Assembly: GCA_964383905.1 (NCBI GenBank)
Contig: CAYLJO010000097.1
Coordinates: 1-22,288, forward strand
Reading direction: 5' to 3'
Length of the DNA stretch: 22,288 nucleotides
From: CAYLJO01 sp964383905
Lineage (GTDB): Bacteria > Acidobacteriota > Blastocatellia > Pyrinomonadales > Pyrinomonadaceae
The translations under genes were made by a program, and so were the position numbers. The notes beneath the pieces are model-generated. The model had not been told where the DNA came from, made no database searches, and saw nothing but the letters and a program-made list of their open reading frames with translations. How positions within the stretch are numbered: the first letter of the stretch is position 1; the number at the start of each line of letters is the position of its first letter. Below, one piece after another: positions 6,660-14,798 of this stretch.

Positions 6660-7967
6660 TTATCCGCGACGGCGACGGCCGCCGGTGGTTGTTTTCTCCG
6701 GCCTGACATTCTCCTGCTTCAAGGCCTCCAGAATATCTTTAGCGTCCTTTTTGAACTTATTCGTATCAGGCGCTTTATCAACAAACTGCTGTAAGTAATT
6801 GGCCGCCTCCTGATACTTGGATTTGTCACCTGTATTAAAGAGGGACAATCCCATACCTAAGAGCGCGTCCGCATTATTGGGGTCTGACTGAAGGATCTTT
6901 CGGAATTCGACTGATGCCTTCTCTCCCTGGTTGGCATCGAGCAGCATTTGCGCCGCGTCGAGCTCGGCTTTCGACTTTTTGGCCGGGTCGGTCTCCGTAG
7001 CTATTAAATCCTGATAAGCGGCGAGACCGGCGTCCGCCTGCGACTGGTCAACGAGTTTGACGAAGAGCCGCATGGCTTCTGCGCGGGCGCTGATCGCCGC
7101 CTTCTTATTAGTCGCCAGTTGTGCCTGAGCGGCCGGGTCTGTCGGAGCCGGTTCGGCCTTAATCAATTCGACAGCCTTCGTGGCCGCCTCGGCCGCATCC
7201 TTAAAATCTTTCTTGGCCGCTTCCATCCCGCTTGTCTTCACCGCGTCATCTTTAGACTGGACGGCGGCGTTATAGCGATCGACCCCGCGCGACCTGAGCG
7301 CGACCGACTTGTTCGTCAAGAGCACCGGCACCGCCGGATGTGTCTCATCCGCCGCGATACCCTCACTGTACTGTGCAATGGCCTCGTCATAACGCTTGGC
7401 GATTAACGCTTCATTGCCGGCCTTGAAAGTCCGGCTCACAATCGTGTTGGACTCGGTGATCTTCTTATTCTTAGCCTCTATCTCGGCGTTCTTGCGCATT
7501 ATCTCTTCGCGCTTGGCGCGAGCTTCCGCGCTCTCCTTCGTGCCTGTGCCGCCGCCTGACGGGGTCGCCGGACTGGCTGCCGCTGCCGCGCGAATCTCGG
7601 CAATCGTCAGGCGCTTGCCGTCGCCCGGACTGAGGACGAGCTCATAGTCTACGTCCCGCCCGGCTTTGATATTCTCGAGGAATGTGGGCGCGGCGTTAGG
7701 CGCGCTGGCCGCGACGGTATAGGTGCCGACGTAAGGAAGACCCGCAAAAACGAACGTGCCTTTCTTATCGGTCTTGGTCTTATAGGAGCCCGAAATATCG
7801 GTGCGGAAAACATCGATCGCAGCACCCGGCAGAGGAGCGGTAGTGCCATCGGCCTGCTTGAGCAGTACATGGCCGCGAAGCTCTCCGGTCTGTGCGGAGG
7901 TGGCCGCACTGCCCAGCAGCAGCACGGCGACGGCGACAATAGAGATGTAAAAGTATTTGCGATGCAT
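6660..7967 (-). CDS. Secreted TPR protein with carboxypeptidase-like regulatory domain
   Basis: 435-residue exported protein. A signal peptide covers about 1-25 (hydrophobic run, then SAATSAQT). A carboxypeptidase-regulatory-like (transthyretin-type) beta domain spans about 28-115, with GAAIDVFRTD, KTDKKGTFVFAGLP and GTYTVAASA. A charged helical, probably coiled-coil stretch at about 145-175 (AEARAKREEIMRKNAEIEAKNKK) leads into TPR-like helical repeats at about 180-290 and 330-420, for example AGNEALIAKRYDEAIAQYSEGI and LLGMGLSLFNTGDKSKYQEA. The tail is basic (GGRRRRG). TPR proteins are binding scaffolds; the partner is unknown. GGAGG sits eight bases before the ATG. The gene follows queC by 129 bp without an obvious terminator between, so read-through from queEC is possible. 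Confidence 0.85.
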   Translation of the reverse strand: MHRKYFYISIVAVAVLLLGSAATSAQTGELRGHVLLKQADGTTAPLPGAAIDVFRTDISGSYKTKTDKKGTFVFAGLPYVGTYTVAASAPNAAPTFLENIKAGRDVDYELVLSPGDGKRLTIAEIRAAAAASPATPSGGGTGTKESAEARAKREEIMRKNAEIEAKNKKITESNTIVSRTFKAGNEALIAKRYDEAIAQYSEGIAADETHPAVPVLLTNKSVALRSRGVDRYNAAVQSKDDAVKTSGMEAAKKDFKDAAEAATKAVELIKAEPAPTDPAAQAQLATNKKAAISARAEAMRLFVKLVDQSQADAGLAAYQDLIATETDPAKKSKAELDAAQMLLDANQGEKASVEFRKILQSDPNNADALLGMGLSLFNTGDKSKYQEAANYLQQFVDKAPDTNKFKKDAKDILEALKQENVRPEKTTTGGRRRRG

Positions 7968-8096
7968 TGAAGGATCCTCCAGGTGATCTCAAGTTCTACA
8001 AGTGAGAAGCTTGATTTGAGATGCTATGACGGTTAAACGGGTTGTCATCATACACTTAAGAAACGGTTTAAACATTGCCGGACGAAGCCGGTGTGA

Positions 8097-8822
8097 TCAG
8101 GCATAAGCTATCGGGTCTGTCATGCCCGCTTCGCGGAATGCGCGCAGGCGCAGCGCGCACGAGTCACAGTGCCCGCAGGCGCGCTCCTGTGACTGGTAAC
8201 ATGACCATGTGAGCTCGAGCGGCGCGCCGAGACCAGACGCCCGCCGCACAATCTCAGCCTTACTCAATGCGATCACGGGCGTCATGATCCGGATGGCGGT
8301 TTCCGGCCGGGTGCCGATCTCGATAACGCGCTGAAAAGCGGCGTAAAACTCGGGCCGGCAATCCGGGTAACCGGAAGAATCTTCGGCCACCGCGCCGATG
8401 TAGACGCGCTCCGCGCCTAACACTTCCGACCAGCTCACGGCAATCGTGAGCAGGTGCGCGTTGCGGAAAGGTACATAGCTCGTCGGTATCTCACGCGACG
8501 CGAGGTTAGCTTCCGCCACCGAAATATTTGGGTCCGTGAGAGACGAGCCGCCGATCCGCGCGAGATGCTCGATTGAGACGGCAAGCCGTTTTGCCACCCT
8601 GTAATAGTCCGCGAGCTCTTCAAACGCGCGGCACTCACGCGCCTCCGTGCGCTGACCGTAAGAGACGTGCAGAAACGCCAGCTCTTCGTTCTCCTCCCGC
8701 GCGATGGCCGCGGTGACGCATGAATCCATGCCCCCAGAGACGAGACACACCGCCAGACCTCCTGCGCGCTCATGACCGGCATCCGCCTGCTCGGCGAAGG
8801 CCTTCTCATCATGTCCGCCCAT
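8097..8822 (-). CDS. queC: 7-cyano-7-deazaguanine synthase QueC
   Basis: Converts 7-carboxy-7-deazaguanine plus ammonia and ATP to preQ0, the precursor of queuosine in tRNA and of related DNA bases. The ATP-pyrophosphatase loop SGGMDS lies at about residues 29-34. The C-terminal zinc site has four cysteines in C-x7-C-x2-C-x2-C (CYQSQERACGHCDSC), and the internal motif YPDCRPEFYAAF is typical of the family. Length, about 241 residues, is normal. I start at ATG 8822, which overlaps the queE stop as TGATG and implies coupled translation; a GTG one codon earlier is the alternative. The N-terminus carries about 20 residues before the first strand, longer than many QueC proteins, so an internal start cannot be excluded. 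Confidence 0.95.
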   Translation of the reverse strand: MGGHDEKAFAEQADAGHERAGGLAVCLVSGGMDSCVTAAIAREENEELAFLHVSYGQRTEARECRAFEELADYYRVAKRLAVSIEHLARIGGSSLTDPNISVAEANLASREIPTSYVPFRNAHLLTIAVSWSEVLGAERVYIGAVAEDSSGYPDCRPEFYAAFQRVIEIGTRPETAIRIMTPVIALSKAEIVRRASGLGAPLELTWSCYQSQERACGHCDSCALRLRAFREAGMTDPIAYA

Positions 8823-9466
8823 CACACGCCGCGCGCCTCAGCGCCCCAGATCTGTTTGTGCATCTGCAACTGCATACGCAGGTCCAGGCCGCTTGAAGAG
8901 AGCCAGCCGGCCATCTCCTGTAGATCAACCTCGCCCCACACGGGTGAAATAAGGACGGCCCGGGCCCGCCTCTCCAGGTCGTAGCGCTCGATAACGTCGC
9001 GCGCGTAGTCCCAATCGCTGCGATTCGCAATCACAAACTTGACTTCGTCGCGGTCGGCCCGTAAGCGGTCGAGGTTGGGCCAGTGGTTGCGGGCCTCTTC
9101 GCCGGACGCCGGGCATTTTACATCAAGAATAAGTTTCGCGCGCCCGTCAACGCCCTCGGTAGAGACGAAGCCGCCCGTCTCGATCAACACCTCGTAGCCC
9201 TCGTCGCACAAACGCTCGATGAGCGTGAAGGAGGCGCGCTGGGCCAGTGGCTCGCCGCCCGTTACTTCTACCAGCCGGCAGCCGAGAGAGCGCACCTCGG
9301 CCAGCACGTCCTCAATCGAGATGTGTTCACCGCCCGTAAACGTGTACTCGCTGTCGCACCAGACGCATCTCATCGGGCAGCCCGTTAAGCGCACAAATGC
9401 GCACGGGCGACCCATGTGTGTGGACTCCCCCTGAATCGAGCGAAAGATTTCCGTGACGCGAAGCAT
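8822..9466 (-). CDS. queE: 7-carboxy-7-deazaguanine synthase QueE
   Basis: Radical-SAM enzyme that contracts the ring of 6-carboxy-tetrahydropterin to 7-carboxy-7-deazaguanine, the step before QueC. The cluster motif is C-x3-C-x2-C (Cys30, Cys34, Cys37 in GCPMRCVWCD), the form found in the QueE family. The substrate-side motif FRSIQGESTHMGRP is at the N-terminus, and the SAM-binding GGEP (VEVTGGEPLAQ) lies near residue 70. Length 214 is normal. The gene overlaps queC by one base, so the two enzymes are made together. queD, folE and queF are not in the window. A 20-bp palindrome lies 11 bases before the ATG, and no Shine-Dalgarno is seen. Confidence 0.95.
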   Translation of the reverse strand: MLRVTEIFRSIQGESTHMGRPCAFVRLTGCPMRCVWCDSEYTFTGGEHISIEDVLAEVRSLGCRLVEVTGGEPLAQRASFTLIERLCDEGYEVLIETGGFVSTEGVDGRAKLILDVKCPASGEEARNHWPNLDRLRADRDEVKFVIANRSDWDYARDVIERYDLERRARAVLISPVWGEVDLQEMAGWLSSSGLDLRMQLQMHKQIWGAEARGV

Positions 9467-9477
9467 AAACGAATTTC

Positions 9478-9497
9478 AGGTCTCGGATCCGAGACCT
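9478..9497. promoter_or_regulatory. 20-bp perfect palindrome upstream of queE
   Basis: AGGTCTCGGA is followed at once by its exact reverse complement, ending 11 bases before the queE start codon. As DNA it is a good dimeric repressor site; as RNA it would form a stem of up to eight pairs with a GATC loop right before the start. It lies in the gap shared by divergent queE and the sigma-factor gene. I do not see a preQ1 riboswitch fold in the leader. The rest of the gap (9498-9763) shows no further clear signal. Confidence 0.5.
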
Positions 9498-9763
9498 ATG
9501 ATTGGCGATTTCGATCTGGAAAAGGGGAGTGTTTAAGGTTCAAAGACTGCGATCGAACGCAAAAATTCGCCAACCGGCAATCGCAAATCTGAAATCGGAA
9601 CTCTATCTCACACACGGTTGGCTGTCAAAGCGCAGGACGCCGCGGCCGCTCACCCCGGCATCCAATGATGATCAGGATGCTCTACTGCCGGAGCGCCTTG
9701 AGGGCGGAAAAGAGCGCGGTTCGTGATAGCATACAAAATCGTCAAGCGGGTACGAGAATCCCC

Positions 9764-10723
9764 GTGAGCCAAAGAACCGTCCACACAGACAAGTCTGTTA
9801 TAGAGGGCGCGGCCCGTTTAATCGCGCGTGCGAGCAATGCGCGCTCGCTGCAGCCGGAAGCGCTCGCCCGGCGCGTGCGTGCGGCGCTGGACAAATACCT
9901 GCTGGCGGACGACCCGAACGCCACGGCGCAGGCGATCCGTGAGTTCATCGATGCGCTGCACGCGGACGATCTGTGTCTCGTCGTCGCTTGCGAGCGCGGC
10001 GACCAGAGCGCCTGGAGCGACCTGGTCGCGCAGTACGGGGCGACGGTCCATTCGGCGGCACGCACGGCGAGCGGAAACGAGGAGCAGGCGGAAGATTTGG
10101 CGCAGTCAATCTGGGCCGAACTGCACGGCTTGCGCGTGCGTGAAGACGGCCGGCCCGCGGGCAAGATCGCCTACTATTCCGGCCGTGGCTCGCTGGGCGG
10201 CTGGCTGCGCGCCGTGGTCGGTCAACTGGCCGTTGACCAGCACCGCAAGCAGGCGCGGCTGGTACAAACCGAGGAGGATGCCGATTTCGATCGCCTGGCA
10301 CGTGAGTCGCACCGCGGCGAAGGAGCATTTAGTGGCACATCAGAACCGCTCGATCCTGAACACGCGCTCGTCGAGAAGCGGGCCGCCCGCGATGTGGAAG
10401 CGGCGCTTGCGTGCGCGATCAGCGAACTCGCCGCCGAGGATCGCTTGCTCGTCAAACTTTATTACCTGGACGGGCTGCGGCTGCGCGAGGTGGGCACGGT
10501 GCTGGGCTTCCACGAAGCGACCGCGAGCCGGCGGCTCGCGCGTGTGCACACGGAAGTGCGGCAGCGCGTCGAGGCCATTTTGATGAAAGAGCACGGCTGG
10601 ACACAGGCCGAAACAGCTGGTTCGCTGGCCGAAGCCGCTTCGCATCTTGAAACCGATCTCGAACTGATGTTGGTGAAGGAAAGTCCGCCGGGCGAGAAAC
10701 AACAGACACAGGGCGGTGATTAA
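9764..10723 (+). CDS. Sigma-70 family RNA polymerase sigma factor
   Basis: Alternative sigma factor of about 319 residues. Region 2 is recognisable at about 70-170 (LVVACERGDQSAWSDLVAQYG, then NEEQAEDLAQSIWAELHG and GSLGGWLRAVVGQLAVDQHRK). Region 4, with its helix-turn-helix, is at about 210-270 (ISELAAEDRLLVKLYYLDGLRLREVGTVLGF.EATASRRLARV). It has an extra N-terminal helical segment of about 65 residues and a Gln/Lys tail, making it longer than a typical ECF factor. I start at GTG 9764 with a weak GAGA upstream. The frame stays open back to ATG 9665, but those 33 residues look unlike the family and lie where the promoter should be. The anti-sigma gene follows by about 100 bp, so the pair is probably one regulatory module. 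Confidence 0.85.
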   Translation: MSQRTVHTDKSVIEGAARLIARASNARSLQPEALARRVRAALDKYLLADDPNATAQAIREFIDALHADDLCLVVACERGDQSAWSDLVAQYGATVHSAARTASGNEEQAEDLAQSIWAELHGLRVREDGRPAGKIAYYSGRGSLGGWLRAVVGQLAVDQHRKQARLVQTEEDADFDRLARESHRGEGAFSGTSEPLDPEHALVEKRAARDVEAALACAISELAAEDRLLVKLYYLDGLRLREVGTVLGFHEATASRRLARVHTEVRQRVEAILMKEHGWTQAETAGSLAEAASHLETDLELMLVKESPPGEKQQTQGGD

Positions 10724-10828
10724 GAGGCCGGAAAAACGTTTTAATTGCCGCAGAATTCGCAAGGTTGGCGGGCCGCCTGCGTTCTATAAACAGCCGCGCT
10801 CTGTTGCAGCGTGATATTCGAGCCTTTG

Positions 10829-12118
10829 ATGAAGCAGAAATTCGACCCAGAGATGGACCTCTTGCTCCGCCGCCATGCGCGGCGCGGCGGCGCTGCGCCC
10901 ACAGGTGAAAAAAGAGTAGACGGCATGGCGGCGCCAGGAGCGCACCTGGACGCGGATGAGTTGAACGCTTTCGCCGAGGGGGCATTGCCGGAGGCCGCGC
11001 GTGCTCGTTACGCCGCCCATTTGGCTGATTGCGGCACGTGCCGGAAGGTTGTGACCGGCCTCGCGCTGAGCATGTATTCAAGCGCCAAGGGACGATCAGG
11101 GTCGCCGGATGTCTCGCCCTCGCGCTCCTGGTGGCGTGAGTGGATCGCCGCGCTCCTGGCTCCGCCGGTGCTGCGTTTCGCCGTGCCCGCTCTCGCGCTG
11201 CTTGCCGTCATTGGCGTCGTGCTGGTGGCCACACGCAGCCGGGAACGTTCCGCCCTCATTGCACAAAACGAGCAAGCCAGGGTCAGCTCTCACGCCGCCG
11301 CTCCGACGGCAGAGGAATCGTCATCACAGACCACCGAAGAAGCGCCGGAGGTGAGCAGGAACCATGAGGCGGCGAATGCTACGGCAAGCAGGGAATCGGC
11401 TGAGCCCAAAGTGCATGACAGGAGGCAAGCGGCGGAAACCACGGCCACTCAATCTTCAGAGAAAGAACTGCCATCGAAGGCAAGCTCGAACACGAACATA
11501 ACGTCCAAACAGGCGACAGCGCCCGCATCGGCAGACGCGAACAGTAGTGCCGGTGCAACGCCGCCGAAGCAGCCGGCCGGGCGTGAGAGGGATGAAGAAA
11601 CTGCCCGCCTGGAGAGGTCGCGTCCCATGGCGGCCGCCGCGCCGCCACCACCGACACCTGCCCCCGCGGAAAACAGAAGGGCGGAAAACAGCGCTGCTGT
11701 TACTGAACAGAATGCTCCCGCGGCGGCGGGCAGGCGCTCGGCCGACTCTGCGGCAGAGGCCGATACATCAGTTTCGTCGGCAGCGGCGAAATCTCGCCCG
11801 TCCTTGAGCGCACGACAGAGTGCGGCGCGCAGTAGATCGACCGGTCCCAGAAAAGATGATGAGGCGGCGACGGCCGGTGGCGCCGGGAATGCGAGCCCAG
11901 GTGTCACAAGGAGCGTGGCCGGTCACCGGTTCCGGCGAGAGGGAAAGGCATGGATTGACGTCGCCTACAACCCTTCACAGGCGACCGTTAACGTCAAGCG
12001 CGATTCCGAGCAATACCGCGCGCTCATTGCCGACGAACCCGGTATCGGCGGCATCGCCGAGCAACTCGGCGGCCAAGTCATCCTCGTTTGGAAGGGCAGG
12101 GCCTACCGCATCCACTAG
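10829..12118 (+). CDS. Membrane anti-sigma factor with zf-HC2-like zinc motif
   Basis: Predicted single-pass regulator that holds the upstream sigma factor at the membrane. The cytoplasmic part carries a zinc anti-sigma motif: His39, then His64-x3-Cys68-x2-Cys71 (HLADCGTC). One transmembrane helix lies at about 118-134 (FAVPALALLAVIGVVLVATR). It is followed by a 230-residue Ala/Ser/Thr/Pro-rich, low-complexity periplasmic region. The C-terminal 70 residues are well ordered (GHRFRREGKAWIDVAYNPS to VILVWKGRAYRIH) and look like a small sensory or binding domain. ATG 10829 gives MKQKFDPEMD; a GTG at 10811 would add six residues, and neither has a strong ribosome-binding site. What triggers release of the sigma factor is unknown. 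Confidence 0.82.
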   Translation: MKQKFDPEMDLLLRRHARRGGAAPTGEKRVDGMAAPGAHLDADELNAFAEGALPEAARARYAAHLADCGTCRKVVTGLALSMYSSAKGRSGSPDVSPSRSWWREWIAALLAPPVLRFAVPALALLAVIGVVLVATRSRERSALIAQNEQARVSSHAAAPTAEESSSQTTEEAPEVSRNHEAANATASRESAEPKVHDRRQAAETTATQSSEKELPSKASSNTNITSKQATAPASADANSSAGATPPKQPAGRERDEETARLERSRPMAAAAPPPPTPAPAENRRAENSAAVTEQNAPAAAGRRSADSAAEADTSVSSAAAKSRPSLSARQSAARSRSTGPRKDDEAATAGGAGNASPGVTRSVAGHRFRREGKAWIDVAYNPSQATVNVKRDSEQYRALIADEPGIGGIAEQLGGQVILVWKGRAYRIH

Positions 12119-12400
12119 CATCAACTTACGGGGCACACATGATGAGCGATGGTTGGAACCTTCGATCCTATCATCCGTCACGTTTGATTAATCGTGCTAT
12201 CCGTTGCTTCTGACCACCGCTTCAAGTTACTTTAACACTCTATATTTTGACGGCACGGCAAATGAGAGCGCGCGCGTGTCATAGCAAGGCTTTGCGGGTG
12301 TTTCATCAAAGCTTTGCGCCCGGCGTGCCGGTTAAACGCCCGCATGCGAACTTCTTACTCAACGGTCTCGTATTGAATAGGCAATTATAGTGGTTCTCAA
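12119..12400. other. Intergenic stretch without recognisable gene
   Basis: Nothing coding is seen. It contains an imperfect GATGAGCGATGG / ATCATC symmetry just after the anti-sigma stop but no clean terminator, and two direct copies of GCTTTGCG near 12285 and 12315. The dispersed repeat begins right after this stretch. Confidence 0.4.
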
Positions 12401-12520
12401 ATGAATGCGACCGAACTGCAAACCAAAAATTGAACCGCAGAGGACGCAGAGGAAAAACAGGGGAACAAAGAACAAACAACAGAGGCCCAGCAAGAGCCAA
12501 ATCTTGGGAGAAAAAGAAGC
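12401..12520 (+). repeat. Dispersed repeat, copy B
   Basis: Same orientation and same order of blocks as 841-966: GCGACCGA, TTGAACC, AGAGGACGCAGAGG, AACAAAGAAC and GGAGAAAAAGAAGC. It ends ten bases before the AAGGAG that serves the zinc-ribbon gene, so it forms that gene's leader or promoter region. The long in-frame extension it offers to the next gene is Arg/Lys-rich and not credible as protein. Confidence 0.7.
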
Positions 12521-12540
12521 GCTTTAATAAAGGAGATCAA

Positions 12541-13026
12541 ATGTACTGTCCATCTTGCGGTGCCGAAAACAGTTTGGGGCTGAACTACTGCAACCGGTGT
12601 GGGGCCAATTTAAGCCTTCCGGCCACAACGGCCGGGCCGGAGGTTCAGGCCCTGAGCCTGACCAAGCCGGTGTTGATTCTTGGGCTGGTGGTGACGTCCA
12701 TCACCCTCGGCGGCATCGCGTTGCTGGTCGACGGCGCAATAAGACTGGCCGCGGTCTTTAAACAAACAGATCCGGTAATAGCATTGATCATGCTGGGAAT
12801 GCTGACGATCTTTATTACCGACATCATGCTTACCCGGATCTTATCGCGTTTGATCATCGCTTCTCTGCAGCCGAATCGTCCCACACAACCGAAGATGTCC
12901 ATTATGAAGGAGCGCCAACCGGCGCAGCTCGGCGCGCGGCCTGAGCCCGCGGCAAGCGTCACCGAGCACACGACACGCACCTTCGAGCCTGTCTACAAAA
13001 AGCCGGTTGAACAGGAGCGAAGATAG
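12541..13026 (+). CDS. Zinc-ribbon membrane protein of unknown function
   Basis: 161-residue protein beginning with a four-cysteine zinc ribbon: Cys3-x2-Cys6 (MYCPSCG) and Cys17-x2-Cys20 (YCNRCG). Two hydrophobic helices follow at about 42-70 (VLILGLVVTSITLGGIALLVDG) and 78-105 (VIALIMLGMLTIFITDIML). The cytoplasmic-looking tail is Arg/Pro/Glu-rich. ATG 12541 is clearly right because AAAGGAGATCAA precedes it at ideal spacing; the frame continues upstream only because it runs through the dispersed repeat. Bacterial proteins of this build are common in this phylum and poorly understood. The M28 peptidase starts 27 bp downstream, so the two are probably co-transcribed. Confidence 0.85.
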   Translation: MYCPSCGAENSLGLNYCNRCGANLSLPATTAGPEVQALSLTKPVLILGLVVTSITLGGIALLVDGAIRLAAVFKQTDPVIALIMLGMLTIFITDIMLTRILSRLIIASLQPNRPTQPKMSIMKERQPAQLGARPEPAASVTEHTTRTFEPVYKKPVEQERR

Positions 13027-13053
13027 ACGCTGCGAAAGGGGACTTACTCGTCA

Positions 13054-14502
13054 ATGATAGCCATGCCGTGCGCCCTTCGCCGGATAACGGCAGTACTTAT
13101 TCTGCTCACACCCTCCTTCAGCACACTCGCACTGACATCACCAGTCGCCCTTGCGCAGGAGCGGCACACGCTGCGACGACCTGCAACAAACTCGGCCGGC
13201 GCAAGAGGAGGCCTGCCGCGCGACCCCGAAATCACACGCATCATCTCGGAAATAGATGCGCGCAACATCGAGCGCACCGTACGCAAACTGGTGTCCTTCG
13301 GCACGCGCAATACGCTCTCGGAGCAAAACAATCCAACCCGTGGCATCGGCGCGGCGCGCGACTGGATTTACAACCAGTTTCTTAGCCTGCAGGAGCAGTC
13401 CGGCGGACGCCTCGCCGTCGAGAAGCAGACCTTTGAGCAGCCTGTGGCGAGACGCGTCCCGCGTCCGACAATGATCACGAACGTCGTCGCCACGCTACGC
13501 GGCACACAGCCCGCTTCCGAAAATCGTCTCTATGTCGTCAGCGGCCACTACGACTCGATGTGTAATCTTGATGCGACGGATGCGTCATGCGACGCGCCGG
13601 GCGCCAACGATGATGCGTCTGGCACGGCGGCAGTGCTGGAGATGGCCCGCGTGATGTCGAAGTATAAATTCGACGCGACCATCATCTTTATGGCCGTGGC
13701 GGGCGAAGAGCAGGGGCTGCTCGGCTCGACATACTTTGCGGAGCAGGCCAGGCAAAAAGGGCTCGGCATCGAAGCGATGTTGACCAACGACATCATCGGC
13801 AGCAGCCTCGGCGGCAACGGCGTGCATGATGCGCGGACCGTGCGCGTCTTCTCGGAAGGCGTGCCGTCGAATGAGACAAAGGAAGAGGCCGACGTGCGGC
13901 GCGGGGTGGGCGGCGAAAACGATTCCGCCTCGCGTCAACTCGCTCGTTTCATCAAGGAGGCCGGCGAGCGCTACGTACCGAATATGAGCGTGTGGCTCAT
14001 CTACCGCCGCGACCGCTACCTGCGCGGCGGCGACCACATCCCCTTCCTCGAACGTGGGTACGCGGCGGTACGCTTCACCGAGCCGAATGAGGACTACCGT
14101 CACCAGCATCAGGGCGTGCGGATAGAGAAGGGCGTCCAGTACGGCGACCTCCCGCAGTTTGACGACTTCGCTTACATTGCGCAGGTCGCGCGCGTCAACG
14201 CCGCCTCGCTGGCCGCACTCGCACGGGCTCCCGCCGCGCCGAAGAATGTGGCTATTGTGACAGCGCAATTAACCAACGACACGGAATTGCGTTGGTCTCC
14301 AAATACTGAGCCCGACCTGGCCGGTTATGAGATTGTGTGGCGCGACACGACCTCACCCGTCTGGACGCATTCGCGCATGATCGGAAACGTAACCACTTAT
14401 ACAATGCCCGGTATGTCAAAGGACAACTATATCTTTGGTGTGCGCGCCGTTGACCGGCAGGGCCACCGTAGTCTCGTGAGTTTCCCAAAACCAATGCGCT
14501 GA
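13054..14502 (+). CDS. Secreted M28 family metallopeptidase with Fn3-like C-terminal domain
   Basis: Two-zinc aminopeptidase of 482 residues. A signal peptide covers about 1-34, ending ALAQ. Metal and catalytic residues of family M28 are visible: His165-x-Asp167 (VVSGHYDS), Asp186 in GANDDASG, the Glu218-Glu219 pair in AGEEQGLLGS, Asp246 in TNDIIG, and His328 in GGDHIPF, with a further His-rich turn (EDYRHQHQ) near residue 350. The core is complete, so activity is likely. After about residue 395 a fibronectin type III-like beta domain begins (APKNVAIVTAQLTNDTELRWSPNTE, then YEIVWRD and YIFGVRAVDRQGH), probably for substrate or surface binding. ATG 13054 is preceded only by a purine-rich AAAGGGGAC. 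Scavenging of peptides outside the cytoplasm is the likely role. Confidence 0.93.
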   Translation: MIAMPCALRRITAVLILLTPSFSTLALTSPVALAQERHTLRRPATNSAGARGGLPRDPEITRIISEIDARNIERTVRKLVSFGTRNTLSEQNNPTRGIGAARDWIYNQFLSLQEQSGGRLAVEKQTFEQPVARRVPRPTMITNVVATLRGTQPASENRLYVVSGHYDSMCNLDATDASCDAPGANDDASGTAAVLEMARVMSKYKFDATIIFMAVAGEEQGLLGSTYFAEQARQKGLGIEAMLTNDIIGSSLGGNGVHDARTVRVFSEGVPSNETKEEADVRRGVGGENDSASRQLARFIKEAGERYVPNMSVWLIYRRDRYLRGGDHIPFLERGYAAVRFTEPNEDYRHQHQGVRIEKGVQYGDLPQFDDFAYIAQVARVNAASLAALARAPAAPKNVAIVTAQLTNDTELRWSPNTEPDLAGYEIVWRDTTSPVWTHSRMIGNVTTYTMPGMSKDNYIFGVRAVDRQGHRSLVSFPKPMR

Positions 14503-14567
14503 AAGTCGGTTTCCACGCTCTTTCGTGCGCACCCGGTGGACCAGTTTAAACATTAGCGCTGCCTGTT

Positions 14568-14583
14568 TGTACGCAATCGTACA
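14568..14583. repeat. Short inverted repeat TGTACG-4-CGTACA
   Basis: Perfect six-bp arms with a CAAT spacer, about 65 bp after the peptidase stop. There is no U-run, so it is not a good terminator. It could be a dimeric protein site. Confidence 0.35.
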
Positions 14584-14663
14584 GACACTCGTCCGCTTAC
14601 TTGGTAGGGTTTTGATACCTCCGGAATCACCCCGCTCCCCCCACAGGCATAATTTTCGAGCAG

Positions 14664-14701
14664 TTGCGGGGGGAAAATGCGTATGTTATCTATATAGATA
14701 A
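14664..14701 (+). promoter_or_regulatory. Promoter with overlapping 16-bp palindrome, upstream of the four-repeat protein
   Basis: TTGCGG (14664-14669) is followed after exactly 17 bp by TATCTA (14687-14692). The perfect palindrome TTATCTATATAGATAA (14686-14701) covers the whole -10 box and reaches the expected start of transcription, so a protein bound there would block the promoter. Just upstream, a run of C (near 14635) faces the run of G around 14668-14673 and could pair with it. The leader would be about 100 nt and includes CCCCTCC, able to pair with the gene's GGAGG. Confidence 0.5.
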
Positions 14702-14798
14702 TCCCCTCCTTTGGTTCTGGCCCGAATATTCAGATCAGCCCCTTTTGTTAACGGACATGCCGGCAACGGTAAACCTACATGATCGGAGGTAACAGGTC

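Noticed and set aside
9467..9530. preQ1 riboswitch upstream of queE
   Set aside because: The leader lacks the short pseudoknot pattern with a CUA-containing loop and A-rich tail; only a palindrome is present.
9665..9763. N-terminal extension of the sigma factor from ATG 9665
   Set aside because: No ribosome-binding site, no resemblance to sigma factors, and it would leave no room for a promoter. Kept only as an alternative start.
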